IMG/VR virus record: IMGVR_UViG_3300044492_000227
Coordinates: 1 to 25,472 of that record
DNA from: a virus
Direction: 5' to 3' (one strand)
DNA: 25,472 bases
The first letter of the stretch is position 1; every line of letters starts with the position of its first letter. Positions 14,188 through 20,785 of this stretch are shown piece after piece. Under the pieces are notes generated by a model. The model saw only the letters and a list, made by a program, of their open reading frames with translations. It did not search any database and was not told the origin of the DNA. Position numbers and translations under genes: made by a program.

Positions 14188-14606
14188 GTGCTATATACAA
14201 CTACTACCGCGAGTGTTCAGACGCTAAATGCTCATGTCACAAGCAGGCTAACCAACAACTACACGACGAGGAGATTACAATGACTAACGACAACGACCAA
14301 CTTGAGCAGGCTCATGCCGATTATGAGAGTGCCATGGTGAATGATGACGAACTACTTGACGCGCGCGATATGGCTGAGGAAATTGAGCAAGCCAGGCAGC
14401 CCACCCAACTTGACGTTGCGCTCGACACTTTCAAGGCGGTAATTGATGAGTGGACCGAGGCTTGTCTACTTGAGAATCGTAAGACCAGCAACCCCGACAT
14501 GATCCTGACAATCATGCGTCTCGGCACACTGGGCCAGCGGCTCATCTACAAGGCGAACGCGGTCGGAATGCGCGAAACGCTGGCAATGAGTAAGGGGTCG
14601 CGATGA
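14184..14606 (+). CDS. Hypothetical protein with two possible starts
   Basis: From ATG 14184 (GGAGG 8 bases upstream, ATGA overlap with the previous stop) it is 140 residues with an early Cys/His cluster (ECSDAKCSCHK). A second in-frame ATG at 14280 has an even better site (GAGGAG, 6 bases away) and would give a 108-residue protein lacking the cluster. The common part is acidic and helical (DDELLDARDMAEEIEQ, LDVALDTFKAVIDEWTEA). Function unknown; both forms may be made. Confidence 0.65.
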   Translation: MSAIYNYYRECSDAKCSCHKQANQQLHDEEITMTNDNDQLEQAHADYESAMVNDDELLDARDMAEEIEQARQPTQLDVALDTFKAVIDEWTEACLLENRKTSNPDMILTIMRLGTLGQRLIYKANAVGMRETLAMSKGSR

Positions 14607-14788
14607 CCACTATCAGCGAGACTGAGCGAGAATTGCAGGCGACCATTGAGAAGCGGGTCCGGCTGGCGCGTCTGGATGGACAGATAGACCTGCTAGGCGA
14701 ACTGGAACAGCGACCACCAAATACCAGCGAGCGCGAATGGATTATGACCAGGCTGGCTCAGTTACAGGACGAGGTGCGATCGCTATGA
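14603..14788 (+). CDS. Small helical hypothetical protein
   Basis: 61 residues, ATG overlapping the previous stop, with AAGGGG 5 bases or so upstream. Almost wholly charged alpha-helix (ETERELQATIEKRVRLARLD, WIMTRLAQLQDEVRSL), so a coiled-coil or dimer is likely. It overlaps the next gene through ATGA. No function recognised. Confidence 0.65.
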   Translation: MTTISETERELQATIEKRVRLARLDGQIDLLGELEQRPPNTSEREWIMTRLAQLQDEVRSL

Positions 14789-14991
14789 GCGCGTACATGC
14801 TCACCAGCTACGACAACCTGCACGACGCCATGGCGCTGCTGTGGGGCGTGCTTGATCAGATTGCTGATAGTGATCCTCTACACCGGCGCGTGCTGTCAGC
14901 CATTACCTACCTGCGCGAGCAGGCGTACGATACGCTGCCGTGGCCTGGTGATGTGTTGCCGAATAAGACCTGGGATGGTAAACGAGTATGA
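14785..14991 (+). CDS. Small hypothetical protein
   Basis: 68 residues from ATG 14785, which overlaps the previous stop and has GAGGTG about 8 bases upstream; an in-frame upstream start at 14737 is unlikely since it lies within the previous gene. The product is a mostly helical protein (NLHDAMALLWGVLDQIADSD, LSAITYLREQAY) ending in a Trp/Pro-rich tail. No family recognised. Confidence 0.62.
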   Translation: MSAYMLTSYDNLHDAMALLWGVLDQIADSDPLHRRVLSAITYLREQAYDTLPWPGDVLPNKTWDGKRV

Positions 14992-15013
14992 TTCTCTGTG
15001 CGTGGAGGGCTAA

Positions 15014-15562
15014 GTGAGAGTTTTAGTCGCGTGTGAGTTTTCGGGAATTGTGCGCGATGCGTTTATTGCTCGTGGCTACGATGCCTGGTCCTGCGACCTA
15101 TTGCCGACTGAGCGCGAAGGTAATCATATTCAAGGCAACGTGCTTGGTCTGTTAGATGATGTTGACTGGGATTTACTGCTCGCGTTCCCGCCCTGCACTC
15201 ATCTTGCGGTTAGCGGCGCTCGATGGTTCAAAGACAAACAGGTAGAACAAGTTGAGGCAATCAAGTTCTTCAAGTTGTTGGCTAATGCGAACGTGCCACG
15301 AATAGCTATTGAGAATCCTATCCGGATCATGTCGCGCCACTATCGCAAGCCGGATCAAATCATTCAACCCTGGCAGTTTGGTCACGGTGAAACAAAGGCG
15401 ACATGCCTGTGGCTCAAGAATCTACCACTACTGATACCGACTGAGATCGTTGAAGGGCGCAAGGCACGAGTGCATCGTGAACCGCCTTCGCCGGAGCGAT
15501 GGAAGAACCGATCTCGGACATACCAGGGAATTGCTGACGCGATGGCTGAGCAGTGGAGTTAG
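15014..15562 (+). CDS. DNA (cytosine-5) methyltransferase-like protein, compact phage type
   Basis: 182 residues from a GTG at 15014 with GGAGGG just upstream. It opens with a SAM-binding ACEFSGIVRDAF motif I and an acidic DLLP after strand 2. The catalytic PPC loop is FPPCTHLAVSG (C61) and the ENP motif is IAIENP (100-102), followed by a GHGETKATCLWLKNLP segment typical of phage C5-methyltransferase-like proteins. At under 200 residues it is much shorter than full M.HhaI-type enzymes and lacks a separate target-recognition domain, so specificity may be low or activity altered. Methylation of phage DNA against host restriction is the likely role. No restriction nuclease is nearby. Confidence 0.82.
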   Translation: MRVLVACEFSGIVRDAFIARGYDAWSCDLLPTEREGNHIQGNVLGLLDDVDWDLLLAFPPCTHLAVSGARWFKDKQVEQVEAIKFFKLLANANVPRIAIENPIRIMSRHYRKPDQIIQPWQFGHGETKATCLWLKNLPLLIPTEIVEGRKARVHREPPSPERWKNRSRTYQGIADAMAEQWS

Positions 15563-15687
15563 GAACTGTTCTAGTAATCATTAGAGTAGAAAGTTAGCAG
15601 GATTTAGGGAGAGGCCGAGAAGTACCTTGAACACGGCGTTTGCGGATCGAGATAGCAGTTACGTTCGTGACAGGCGAGGTAAAGCAA

Positions 15688-15903
15688 ATGGAAGTTTGGG
15701 AGTTGATCAACAAGTGGACAGAGCGCAAGCAACGATATTTTAGGCGAGAGAGATTCGCGAATTACAAGCCCGCGTATGACTTAGCAAAATTAGATGAGTT
15801 GATCGTCAACGCACCTGACTGGGAGACAACGAAGTTTTGGATGCAAGCTCGCTACAAGAAAGTTCACGGACGAAAACCGTTTGCGGAGATTGAAAGACCA
15901 TGA
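15688..15903 (+). CDS. Small hypothetical protein
   Basis: 71 residues from ATG 15688, supported by GAGG 8 bases upstream. A TTG at 15640 would add 16 plausible residues (RIEIAVTFVTGEVKQ) but lacks a ribosome-binding site. The protein is basic, helical and aromatic-rich (WELINKWTERKQRYFRRERF). No function recognised. The 125 bases before it, 15563-15687, hold nothing I can identify. Confidence 0.6.
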   Translation: MEVWELINKWTERKQRYFRRERFANYKPAYDLAKLDELIVNAPDWETTKFWMQARYKKVHGRKPFAEIERP

Positions 15904-16112
15904 GACCAGAGAACCGACCTCCAAATTGGCGACCTGTGGTGCTACCAGACTGTTGTTGTATGTGCGAGCACTTCGATTCTGCGGCCCAAAGTTATGCAAA
16001 TGAGTGCCGCAAGTTTCAGTGGTACACAGAGCCAAACGATCTGTGTGATTCGTTTGAGCGCAGCCATGAGATGCCGGTCCCCGCGTTATCTACATCCGAA
16101 TTAGCACGGTGA
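15900..16112 (+). CDS. Small cysteine-containing hypothetical protein
   Basis: 70 residues, ATG overlapping the previous stop (ATGA) with GGAGA upstream. CCCMCEHFD in the middle, then a Cys about 11 residues further (ANECRKF) and NDLCDSFE make a four-to-six cysteine set that likely binds a metal; this spacing is familiar from small phage proteins. Function unknown. Confidence 0.65.
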   Translation: MRPENRPPNWRPVVLPDCCCMCEHFDSAAQSYANECRKFQWYTEPNDLCDSFERSHEMPVPALSTSELAR

Positions 16113-16166
16113 AAGGGTTTTTTGCTTCATTAAACAGAACAAGTATTGAAGTTTGAGGTTCATCTA

Positions 16167-16205
16167 TGACTACAGACAAACTAGCGGGGTTGATTGCCGC
16201 GTGAG
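16167..16205 (+). pseudogene. Truncated copy of the gene start at 16572
   Basis: ATGACTACAGACAAACTAG at 16167 matches the first 19 bases of the gene at 16572 with one difference, then runs into a stop after 12 codons. It looks like a remnant of a duplication of the 16572 gene, or a shared start segment. The next small gene begins at its end (GTG 16201). Confidence 0.4.
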
Positions 16206-16314
16206 TGAAGGGTTCGATTTACTTGCTGACGTGAAGTTTGAGAACGGAGACTATGTTGTGGTTATTGACGACTGGCCCGACATAGTAGGAGATGAGGGAG
16301 ATAGTAATGGTTAA
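16201..16314 (+). CDS. 37-residue acidic small protein (GTG start)
   Basis: GTG at 16201 opens a 37-codon frame ending TAA at 16312-16314, overlapping the next start at 16307. The product is acidic with alternating strands (GFDLLADVKFENGDYVVVID, then WPDIVGDEGD), consistent with a mini beta-fold. A GGGG tract lies about 15 bases upstream. Moderate support only. Confidence 0.4.
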   Translation: MSEGFDLLADVKFENGDYVVVIDDWPDIVGDEGDSNG

Positions 16315-16564
16315 CTCTACTAGGCAAGCAGAGTTCGAGTTGTGCCGAGCGCGGGCGATAGAGTTAGGGTTTCGTGAGTACGCACATCGTCAGGAGTTGC
16401 TTGATGAGGCACAACGTCTTTGCTACCACTTGTGCGTTGAGATGAAGCGCACTCGTAGAGTTCATAGATTGCTGTTGCTGGCTGAAAACAGGCGCGAGCG
16501 GCGCAGACATCAACTGTGGCCGCAATGTAGTTTCGTTCCGCATGAAATACCAAAGAAGGGATAG
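16307..16564 (+). CDS. Small basic hypothetical protein
   Basis: 85 residues from ATG 16307 (GGGAG 6 bases upstream), preferred over an in-frame ATG at 16292. The product is arginine-rich and helical (MKRTRRVHRLLLLAENRRER), with three cysteines, suggesting nucleic-acid contact; no family recognised. It sits in a run of small early genes with overlapping ends. Confidence 0.6.
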   Translation: MVNSTRQAEFELCRARAIELGFREYAHRQELLDEAQRLCYHLCVEMKRTRRVHRLLLLAENRRERRRHQLWPQCSFVPHEIPKKG

Positions 16565-16571
16565 TGTGACC

Positions 16572-16763
16572 ATGACCACAGACAAACTAGATGCAGCAGT
16601 AATCCGCGACTGGTTAGCTCGGATAGACCATGATCCAATAGCAGTGGAATGCTTCACCAAACTCGCCCGCTACGCTCTGGAACTAAGCGACAAAGTTGAG
16701 TCACAAGCAGCGGAGATTGAGCGGTTGCGGGACATACTAGACAAGCGACGGAGATACCAATGA
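16572..16763 (+). CDS. Small coiled-coil hypothetical protein
   Basis: 63 residues from ATG 16572, with AAGGGA about 11 bases upstream. The C-terminal half is a heptad-like coiled coil (LSDKVESQAAEIERLRDILD). Its first 19 bases recur at 16167. It overlaps the next gene by four bases. Function unknown. Confidence 0.6.
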   Translation: MTTDKLDAAVIRDWLARIDHDPIAVECFTKLARYALELSDKVESQAAEIERLRDILDKRRRYQ

Positions 16764-16987
16764 CTACACCTAAACCAGCACCAACTAGCGCCCCCACTGA
16801 GCAGGATAACAATTGGAGAACCGTAAAGCGTCCCGATCAATCGGTGGTTCACATAATCCCCATGAAGGACTTTGAACCGCACGATGAGGACGCGGGTTGT
16901 CGCTGTGAGCCTGAATTGCTTTACGTAGACGATGCGTTTTGCGACTTACTGATTCATCAAGCGTTTGATCCAGATCACCCGAAATGA
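16760..16987 (+). CDS. Small hypothetical protein
   Basis: 75 residues, ATG 16760 with GGAG 6 bases upstream. A Pro/Thr-rich start (PKPAPTSAPTEQ) precedes a WRTVKRPDQSVVHIIPMKD strand region and a CRCEPELLYVDDAFC segment with three cysteines. No family recognised. It overlaps the DUF551 gene. Confidence 0.62.
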   Translation: MTTPKPAPTSAPTEQDNNWRTVKRPDQSVVHIIPMKDFEPHDEDAGCRCEPELLYVDDAFCDLLIHQAFDPDHPK

Positions 16988-17328
16988 GAGACGCCGTGAC
17001 TAATAACCAACTTGAGCAGGATAAACAGCGAGCGCGAGAGGTTTTACAATCCGTACTCCAGCGAAGGTTAGTACGGGGCGACTTATGCTCTATTGACGCT
17101 ATCACCGCCGCGCTACAGGCTGAACGAGAGCGCACAAGAGCAGAGGGATGGCAACTGATTGAGACAGCACCGAAGGATGGGACAGATGTGCTGATAGCGT
17201 TCGCAGGTGGGCGTGTCCAGATGTGGCAAACACGACGACCGGATGAAAAGTATTTTTGGTATGAGAACGCGCCGACGCATTGGATGCCTTTACCCGATCC
17301 TCCCGTTGAGCAACCGAGGCAAAAATGA
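16984..17328 (+). CDS. DUF551-domain protein
   Basis: 114 residues. Residues about 55-108 carry the DUF551 signature: a GWQLIETAPKDGTDVLIAF strand, then a central Trp region, ending in THWMPLPDPP. DUF551 proteins are small accessory proteins common in phages of proteobacteria, function unknown. The N-terminal third is a charged helix (LEQDKQRAREVLQSVLQR). Start ATG overlaps the previous stop; no strong Shine-Dalgarno, and a GTG at 16999 is an alternative. Confidence 0.78.
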   Translation: MRDAVTNNQLEQDKQRAREVLQSVLQRRLVRGDLCSIDAITAALQAERERTRAEGWQLIETAPKDGTDVLIAFAGGRVQMWQTRRPDEKYFWYENAPTHWMPLPDPPVEQPRQK

Positions 17329-17921
17329 AATTCGCTTATGCAGACCCACCATACTTAGGTTGCTGTGGAAAGTATCAGCACTTTCACCCCGATGGTCTTT
17401 GTTGGGATGATTTGGCGACCCACCGCGCTTTAATTGAACGTCTTGTTACTGAGTTTCCCGATGGTTGGGCCTTGTCGCTTCACGTTCCGAGTCTGCGCGG
17501 TATTCTGCCGCTTTGTCCCGCTGATATTCGCATTGGTGCGTGGGTCAAGTCGTTTAGTACGTTCAAGAAAAACGTGCGCCCCGCTTACGCATGGGAGCCA
17601 ATTATCTTTCGCGGCGGTCGCAATCCATCTAACGGATTTGTGCATCCCGCACCGCCTAAAAACGGCGAACAGACGACACCGAAGGACTTCATTATCGCGG
17701 AAGAATCACCCGCAATCAAGGAAAGAATAACGCTACAAAAAGGACTAACGGGCGCGAAACCCGCATCTGTATGCAAATGGATTTTAGACTTGCTGAACTT
17801 TCAAGAAGGTGACGAGTTGGTTGATCTATTCGTCGGCACCGGAATCATGGGCCATGTTGTTGAGCCAGAATTGTTCAAGACCCTTGAAGCCGCGCAATTA
17901 CCGCAAGGAAAGGATAAGTAA
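17325..17921 (+). CDS. DNA N4-cytosine/N6-adenine methyltransferase
   Basis: 198 residues. The catalytic DPPY motif is at residues 7-10 (AYADPPYLG) and the SAM-binding FxGxG motif I is near the C terminus (LVDLFVGTGIMG, 167-176), preceded by GAKPASVCKWILDLL. The order catalytic motif then SAM motif is that of the beta-type amino methyltransferases. The ATG overlaps the previous stop and has GAGG 6 bases upstream. It is one of three DNA methyltransferase genes in the window; a defence role against restriction is likely. Base specificity cannot be read. Confidence 0.85.
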   Translation: MKFAYADPPYLGCCGKYQHFHPDGLCWDDLATHRALIERLVTEFPDGWALSLHVPSLRGILPLCPADIRIGAWVKSFSTFKKNVRPAYAWEPIIFRGGRNPSNGFVHPAPPKNGEQTTPKDFIIAEESPAIKERITLQKGLTGAKPASVCKWILDLLNFQEGDELVDLFVGTGIMGHVVEPELFKTLEAAQLPQGKDK

Positions 17922-18103
17922 TGGGAACTACTACTGAACAACCAGATTTAGAAGCTATTGAAGCGCGGCTGGCAACGGTTGAAATGGACTTGCCAGAACT
18001 TGCGGCCCGAACCCTAATTGAACAGGACGTGCCTGCTCTTATAGCGGAGGTAAGACGCCTGCAAAAGTTTGGATCGTTTGCACTTGGAAAGGAAATGGAG
18101 TGA
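17921..18103 (+). CDS. Small helical hypothetical protein
   Basis: 60 residues, start overlapping the methyltransferase stop (TAATG) and preceded by AAGGAAAGGA. It is an acidic helical protein (LEAIEARLATVEMDLPELAA, VPALIAEVRRLQKF) with probable coiled coil, a type common in early phage regions. No function recognised. Confidence 0.62.
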   Translation: MGTTTEQPDLEAIEARLATVEMDLPELAARTLIEQDVPALIAEVRRLQKFGSFALGKEME

Positions 18104-18219
18104 AAGAAAACCGATTCCCAGAAGTAGTGTTCTACTGGGTTAGTGCCGTCTGTGCGGTAGCCTTAGTAATTTTTGTCATTGTGGCAATACTTGACATCGT
18201 AAAGCACTGGAGCGAGTGA
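18100..18219 (+). CDS. 39-residue single-pass membrane protein
   Basis: GTG at 18100 with GGAAAGGA upstream, overlapping the previous stop. A short polar start (KENRFPEVV) is followed by a transmembrane helix (FYWVSAVCAVALVIFVIVAI) and a short charged tail (LDIVKHWSE). Small early membrane peptides may target host envelope functions; no specific role is shown. Confidence 0.55.
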   Translation: MKENRFPEVVFYWVSAVCAVALVIFVIVAILDIVKHWSE

Positions 18220-18231
18220 AGGAGATAAGTA

Positions 18232-19305
18232 ATGTCAACTACTAAAGCAGAAGCACCTGATAATCCCGTAAATGGATACGACACTCCGTTATCCGAATGT
18301 ATTGATTTACCTCCTCAAGTTGTATTCTTGACCCGCGCAGAAGCCAGTTGGAGAACTTCTGACATCCTTGAGGGCCAAGTGAAATACGTCCTAGCGGAAA
18401 CCGCCGAAGCCCTGCACTTGGCAATCATGCAAGCCGTGTCGTTGTTCAATCAGGGAGCGCCTGTAAACGCGCATAACCTGTTGCGCCAAACGCTAGTTGA
18501 CTACGCAGACGGAACCATCGCCAACGAGAATGACTCAGACCTACGCCACTTTCACGGTGAACCGTTAGCCGACCTTGCTCCAGCGGGTGAGTTAGTAAGT
18601 AGAGAAGCAGCGGAGCAGGTGGCATTAAGCGCGGGCTATGCGGATGGCGATTGGAGCGGGTCGCTCGGCCTTGAGCGTTCGATACGAGATGGAATAGTTG
18701 CTGGCCTCCGCGCTCTCCCACCAGTAGCGCGTGTATCCGAAACTCCGTTGTGCCCTATGCACGAACATCTTGAAAGTCTCGGTAAGTTGGAAGTGGAAAT
18801 CGGCGGTATGAACTGTCTCGCTTGTACGCTTCACGAGCGCGTGGAACTGTTAGGACTGCTCGCAAACTGTGAAGGCGTGAATAGCGACTCGGTAATCGCA
18901 ATGAGCGAAGTCGTGGACTTTTGGTTCACGCATCACGGAGAGAACCGAGTCGTGGTGTCATATCCTGCGCCCGAAGGAGATGAAGTAGCGCGTGTACCAG
19001 TAGCCAATAAGCCGTGCGAGGCTTGCCGACTCGATAACCATAATAAGTGTGAGGCCGCTTGGATCGACGCCTTCTGCTGCTGTGCTGACGTAGCCGAAGC
19101 CCGCAAGCGTGTACCAGTAGCAGCAGAAAAGGCTCAGTTCACTGATAACGAGTTGGAATATATTTACTTGCACTGCGACTGTGACACGGATCGCTCAATG
19201 TTTCTTCAGATTGAAAAGAAGGTTAGAAAGCAAATTAGTAAGTATCGTGACTTTGATACCAAGCACTGTGGATCAGTTACTCCCACTGTAGAGGAGCAAG
19301 ATTAG
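18232..19305 (+). CDS. Large hypothetical early protein with cysteine-rich segments
   Basis: 357 residues with a good GGAGATAAGTA start. Composition is acidic and segmental: a helical N terminus, a CPMHEH...CLACTLHE segment (about 183-203) and a CEACRLDNHNKCEAAW...CCC segment (about 280-300), both possible metal sites, then a helical C terminus with LHCDCDTDRSMF. The 15-bp word GCGTGTACCAGTAGC recurs at 18990-19004 and 19107-19121, encoding RVPVA both times, and a related stretch encodes VARVS near 18725, so an internal duplication is likely. No family recognised. The build resembles modular early phage proteins of the Ea22 type, weakly. Confidence 0.68.
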   Translation: MSTTKAEAPDNPVNGYDTPLSECIDLPPQVVFLTRAEASWRTSDILEGQVKYVLAETAEALHLAIMQAVSLFNQGAPVNAHNLLRQTLVDYADGTIANENDSDLRHFHGEPLADLAPAGELVSREAAEQVALSAGYADGDWSGSLGLERSIRDGIVAGLRALPPVARVSETPLCPMHEHLESLGKLEVEIGGMNCLACTLHERVELLGLLANCEGVNSDSVIAMSEVVDFWFTHHGENRVVVSYPAPEGDEVARVPVANKPCEACRLDNHNKCEAAWIDAFCCCADVAEARKRVPVAAEKAQFTDNELEYIYLHCDCDTDRSMFLQIEKKVRKQISKYRDFDTKHCGSVTPTVEEQD

Positions 19306-19324
19306 AACCAGGTTAAACCATGCG

Positions 19325-19367
19325 GTCAACTTGCTTGTTGACTATGATAGGTAACAAAGATTAGGAT
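19325..19367 (+). promoter_or_regulatory. Candidate promoter with overlapping inverted repeat
   Basis: TTGACT (19338-19343), 18-base spacer, TAGGAT (19362-19367), upstream of the zinc-ribbon/recombination operon. The -35 overlaps the right arm of a 6+6 inverted repeat GTCAAC-TTGCTT-GTTGAC (19325-19342), as expected of a repressed or activated promoter. Fair match only. Confidence 0.4.
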
Positions 19368-19375
19368 GCTGGCCC

Positions 19376-19483
19376 ATGAAGAAACTGAATTGCAAACGTT
19401 GTGGGTATCGGTGGGTAGCCAGGATTCCTGATCCGAAAGTCTGCCCTGAATGCAAGTCGCGTAAGTGGAGGAAAGCGAAATGA
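19376..19483 (+). CDS. 35-residue zinc-ribbon protein
   Basis: ATG 19376 with AGGA about 9 bases upstream, ending TGA at 19481-19483. CKRCGYRW and CPECKS give a clean CxxC-x16-CxxC zinc knuckle with basic surroundings (RKWRKAK), typical of mini zinc ribbons that bind nucleic acid or serve as translation-coupled partners. It overlaps the following zinc-ribbon gene through ATGA. Confidence 0.65.
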   Translation: MKKLNCKRCGYRWVARIPDPKVCPECKSRKWRKAK

Positions 19484-19695
19484 ACTGCCCTAAATGCAAC
19501 AGCAGCCAGCTTGAACCAGTCGCGGGTGAGTTCACGACTGGGGTAGTCGCCCCTGACGGTTATCGTGAGGCGCGCTACCAGGAGGGGTTTCAATGTCTCG
19601 CGTGCGGATTGAAGATGGACAGCGAGGATGTGTTACCGTCGCCCGTTGAGTGGTCCGTGACGCCTACCGGCGAAGTCTTCCACTACTTTATATAG
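19480..19695 (+). CDS. Zinc-ribbon protein
   Basis: 71 residues from ATG 19480 (GGAGG 8 bases upstream); an in-frame earlier ATG at 19465 is inside the previous gene. CPKCNSS at the N terminus and CLACGLKM 30-odd residues later make a CxxC-CxxC ribbon around a beta hairpin. Function unknown; it lies just upstream of the Cas4-like nuclease. Confidence 0.72.
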   Translation: MNCPKCNSSQLEPVAGEFTTGVVAPDGYREARYQEGFQCLACGLKMDSEDVLPSPVEWSVTPTGEVFHYFI

Positions 19696-19759
19696 CTCTA
19701 GCTACCAACTCCAAGTCAGACAGGGCCGCATAGATTGCCGCCTGAGAGAAGGGAGTCAG

Positions 19760-20785
19760 ATGAAGTACTCATACAGCCGCATCCAGCGTTACGCTGAGTG
19801 TCCCACCAAGTTCAAATTACATTACCTGGATAACCTGACGCCGCTCAGTGGCCGCAGCGAACATGACCTGATGTACGGGTCTGCGATCGACGCTGGCTTG
19901 AGCGCTTACTACAACACGGGCAACATCCTGCTCGCCCTCGAAGCCTTCACGCTTTCATACCCCGCTCACCACTACCCCGCACAGCTACCCTACTGGTCGC
20001 CTGGTAAAACTTTCCAGAATGGCTTGAACGCCCTACAGGCTTACGCCGAGCACTACAAGGACGACAATCGCTACTGGAAGGTGTTGCAGGTTCAGAGTGT
20101 CAACACAGGTGCCGAGGACGAGTCTACTTATGAGAGCGATCGGGTAGTGAAGCTGGATCTGGTGGTGAGGGATTCGCGGGACGACCTGGTGTATGGCGTG
20201 GACTTCAAGACCACAGGCAAGTATCTCGACAAGGATTTTAGTGCGAAGTTTGACCCGCACTCTCAGATCCGCCAGTACGTGGACTGGATTCAGCACACCT
20301 ACGGCGAGTGTGGCGGGTTCTACATTGACGCGCTCTCGTTCCGTCACCGCACTAAAGCCTACACACCGCGCTCTGGGCCCGAGAAGGGTATCCAACTACC
20401 CGCAGGAGACTGGCACGCGTTCAAGCGCATGGTGTTCAATCCGAACAGTGATGCGGTGGCGCAAGAGCAGGCGAGCTTTGCCAACTGGGTGAGTAAGATT
20501 GAAAGTGATCTGGCTAACAACACCTGGGCCTACAACACCGATCAATGTGTGCGTGGTCCGCTCGTTTGTGAGTATCACGCTATTTGCTCACGGGGCTATC
20601 AGTGGCCCAGGGATGAGGCGTTGATTACCAACGACTATCGACAACGCTGCATGGAGTTTGCCGCTGATGGGCACAGGTGCTGGTTGGAACCGAAGCATGA
20701 GGGCGAGCACGATTCGGTGAAGCCCTATGTGCCTGAGGCTGAGTTTGAATTTGACAACGAGATTGAGGAGAGTGTAGATGCCTGA
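19760..20785 (+). CDS. PD-(D/E)XK nuclease, Cas4/RecB/AddB-like, with probable Fe-S cluster
   Basis: 341 residues, ATG 19760 after GGGAG. It starts with SYSRIQRYAECPTKF (C14), the usual opening of RecB-family nucleases. The catalytic core is KLDLVV (D133) and GVDFKTT (D148, K150), followed by the QIRQY helix (Q169-Q172). C14 together with C263, C270 and C276 fits the four-cysteine iron-sulphur staple of Cas4/AddB nucleases. It probably trims DNA ends during recombination or replication. It overlaps the SAK4-like ATPase gene by 8 bases; no CRISPR array or other cas gene is in the window. Confidence 0.88.
   Translation: MKYSYSRIQRYAECPTKFKLHYLDNLTPLSGRSEHDLMYGSAIDAGLSAYYNTGNILLALEAFTLSYPAHHYPAQLPYWSPGKTFQNGLNALQAYAEHYKDDNRYWKVLQVQSVNTGAEDESTYESDRVVKLDLVVRDSRDDLVYGVDFKTTGKYLDKDFSAKFDPHSQIRQYVDWIQHTYGECGGFYIDALSFRHRTKAYTPRSGPEKGIQLPAGDWHAFKRMVFNPNSDAVAQEQASFANWVSKIESDLANNTWAYNTDQCVRGPLVCEYHAICSRGYQWPRDEALITNDYRQRCMEFAADGHRCWLEPKHEGEHDSVKPYVPEAEFEFDNEIEESVDA

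Larger units (their letters stand above)
10504..14222 (+). other. Region enriched in the + strand hexamer TCAGAC
   Basis: TCAGAC occurs 25 times on the + strand here (starts at 10504, 10653, 10677, 10848, 10965, 11227, 11411, 11433, 11640, 11677, 11725, 11904, 12123, 12662, 12686, 12776, 13055, 13179, 13281, 13394, 13692, 13877, 13953, 14107, 14217). By reading, the reverse complement GTCTGA occurs once (10630). Chance predicts about one per strand. Eight sites lie in the leftward genes, eleven in rightward genes and six between genes. Outside the region I count none before 10504 and four after 14222. Confidence 0.7.

Noticed and set aside
11176-14222. TCAGAC enrichment explained by Ser-Asp or Gln-Thr codons
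   Set aside because: The word also occurs in leftward genes (as GTCTGA in coding sense) and in intergenic DNA, so amino-acid preference alone cannot produce it.
18990-19121. 15-bp repeat GCGTGTACCAGTAGC (two copies)
   Set aside because: It lies in frame in one gene and encodes the same RVPVA, so it is best seen as a small internal duplication and not a regulatory or mobile element.
19760-20785. Cas4 as evidence of a CRISPR-Cas locus
   Set aside because: Only the nuclease fold is shared; no Cas1/Cas2, effectors or arrays are visible, and its neighbours are phage recombination genes.
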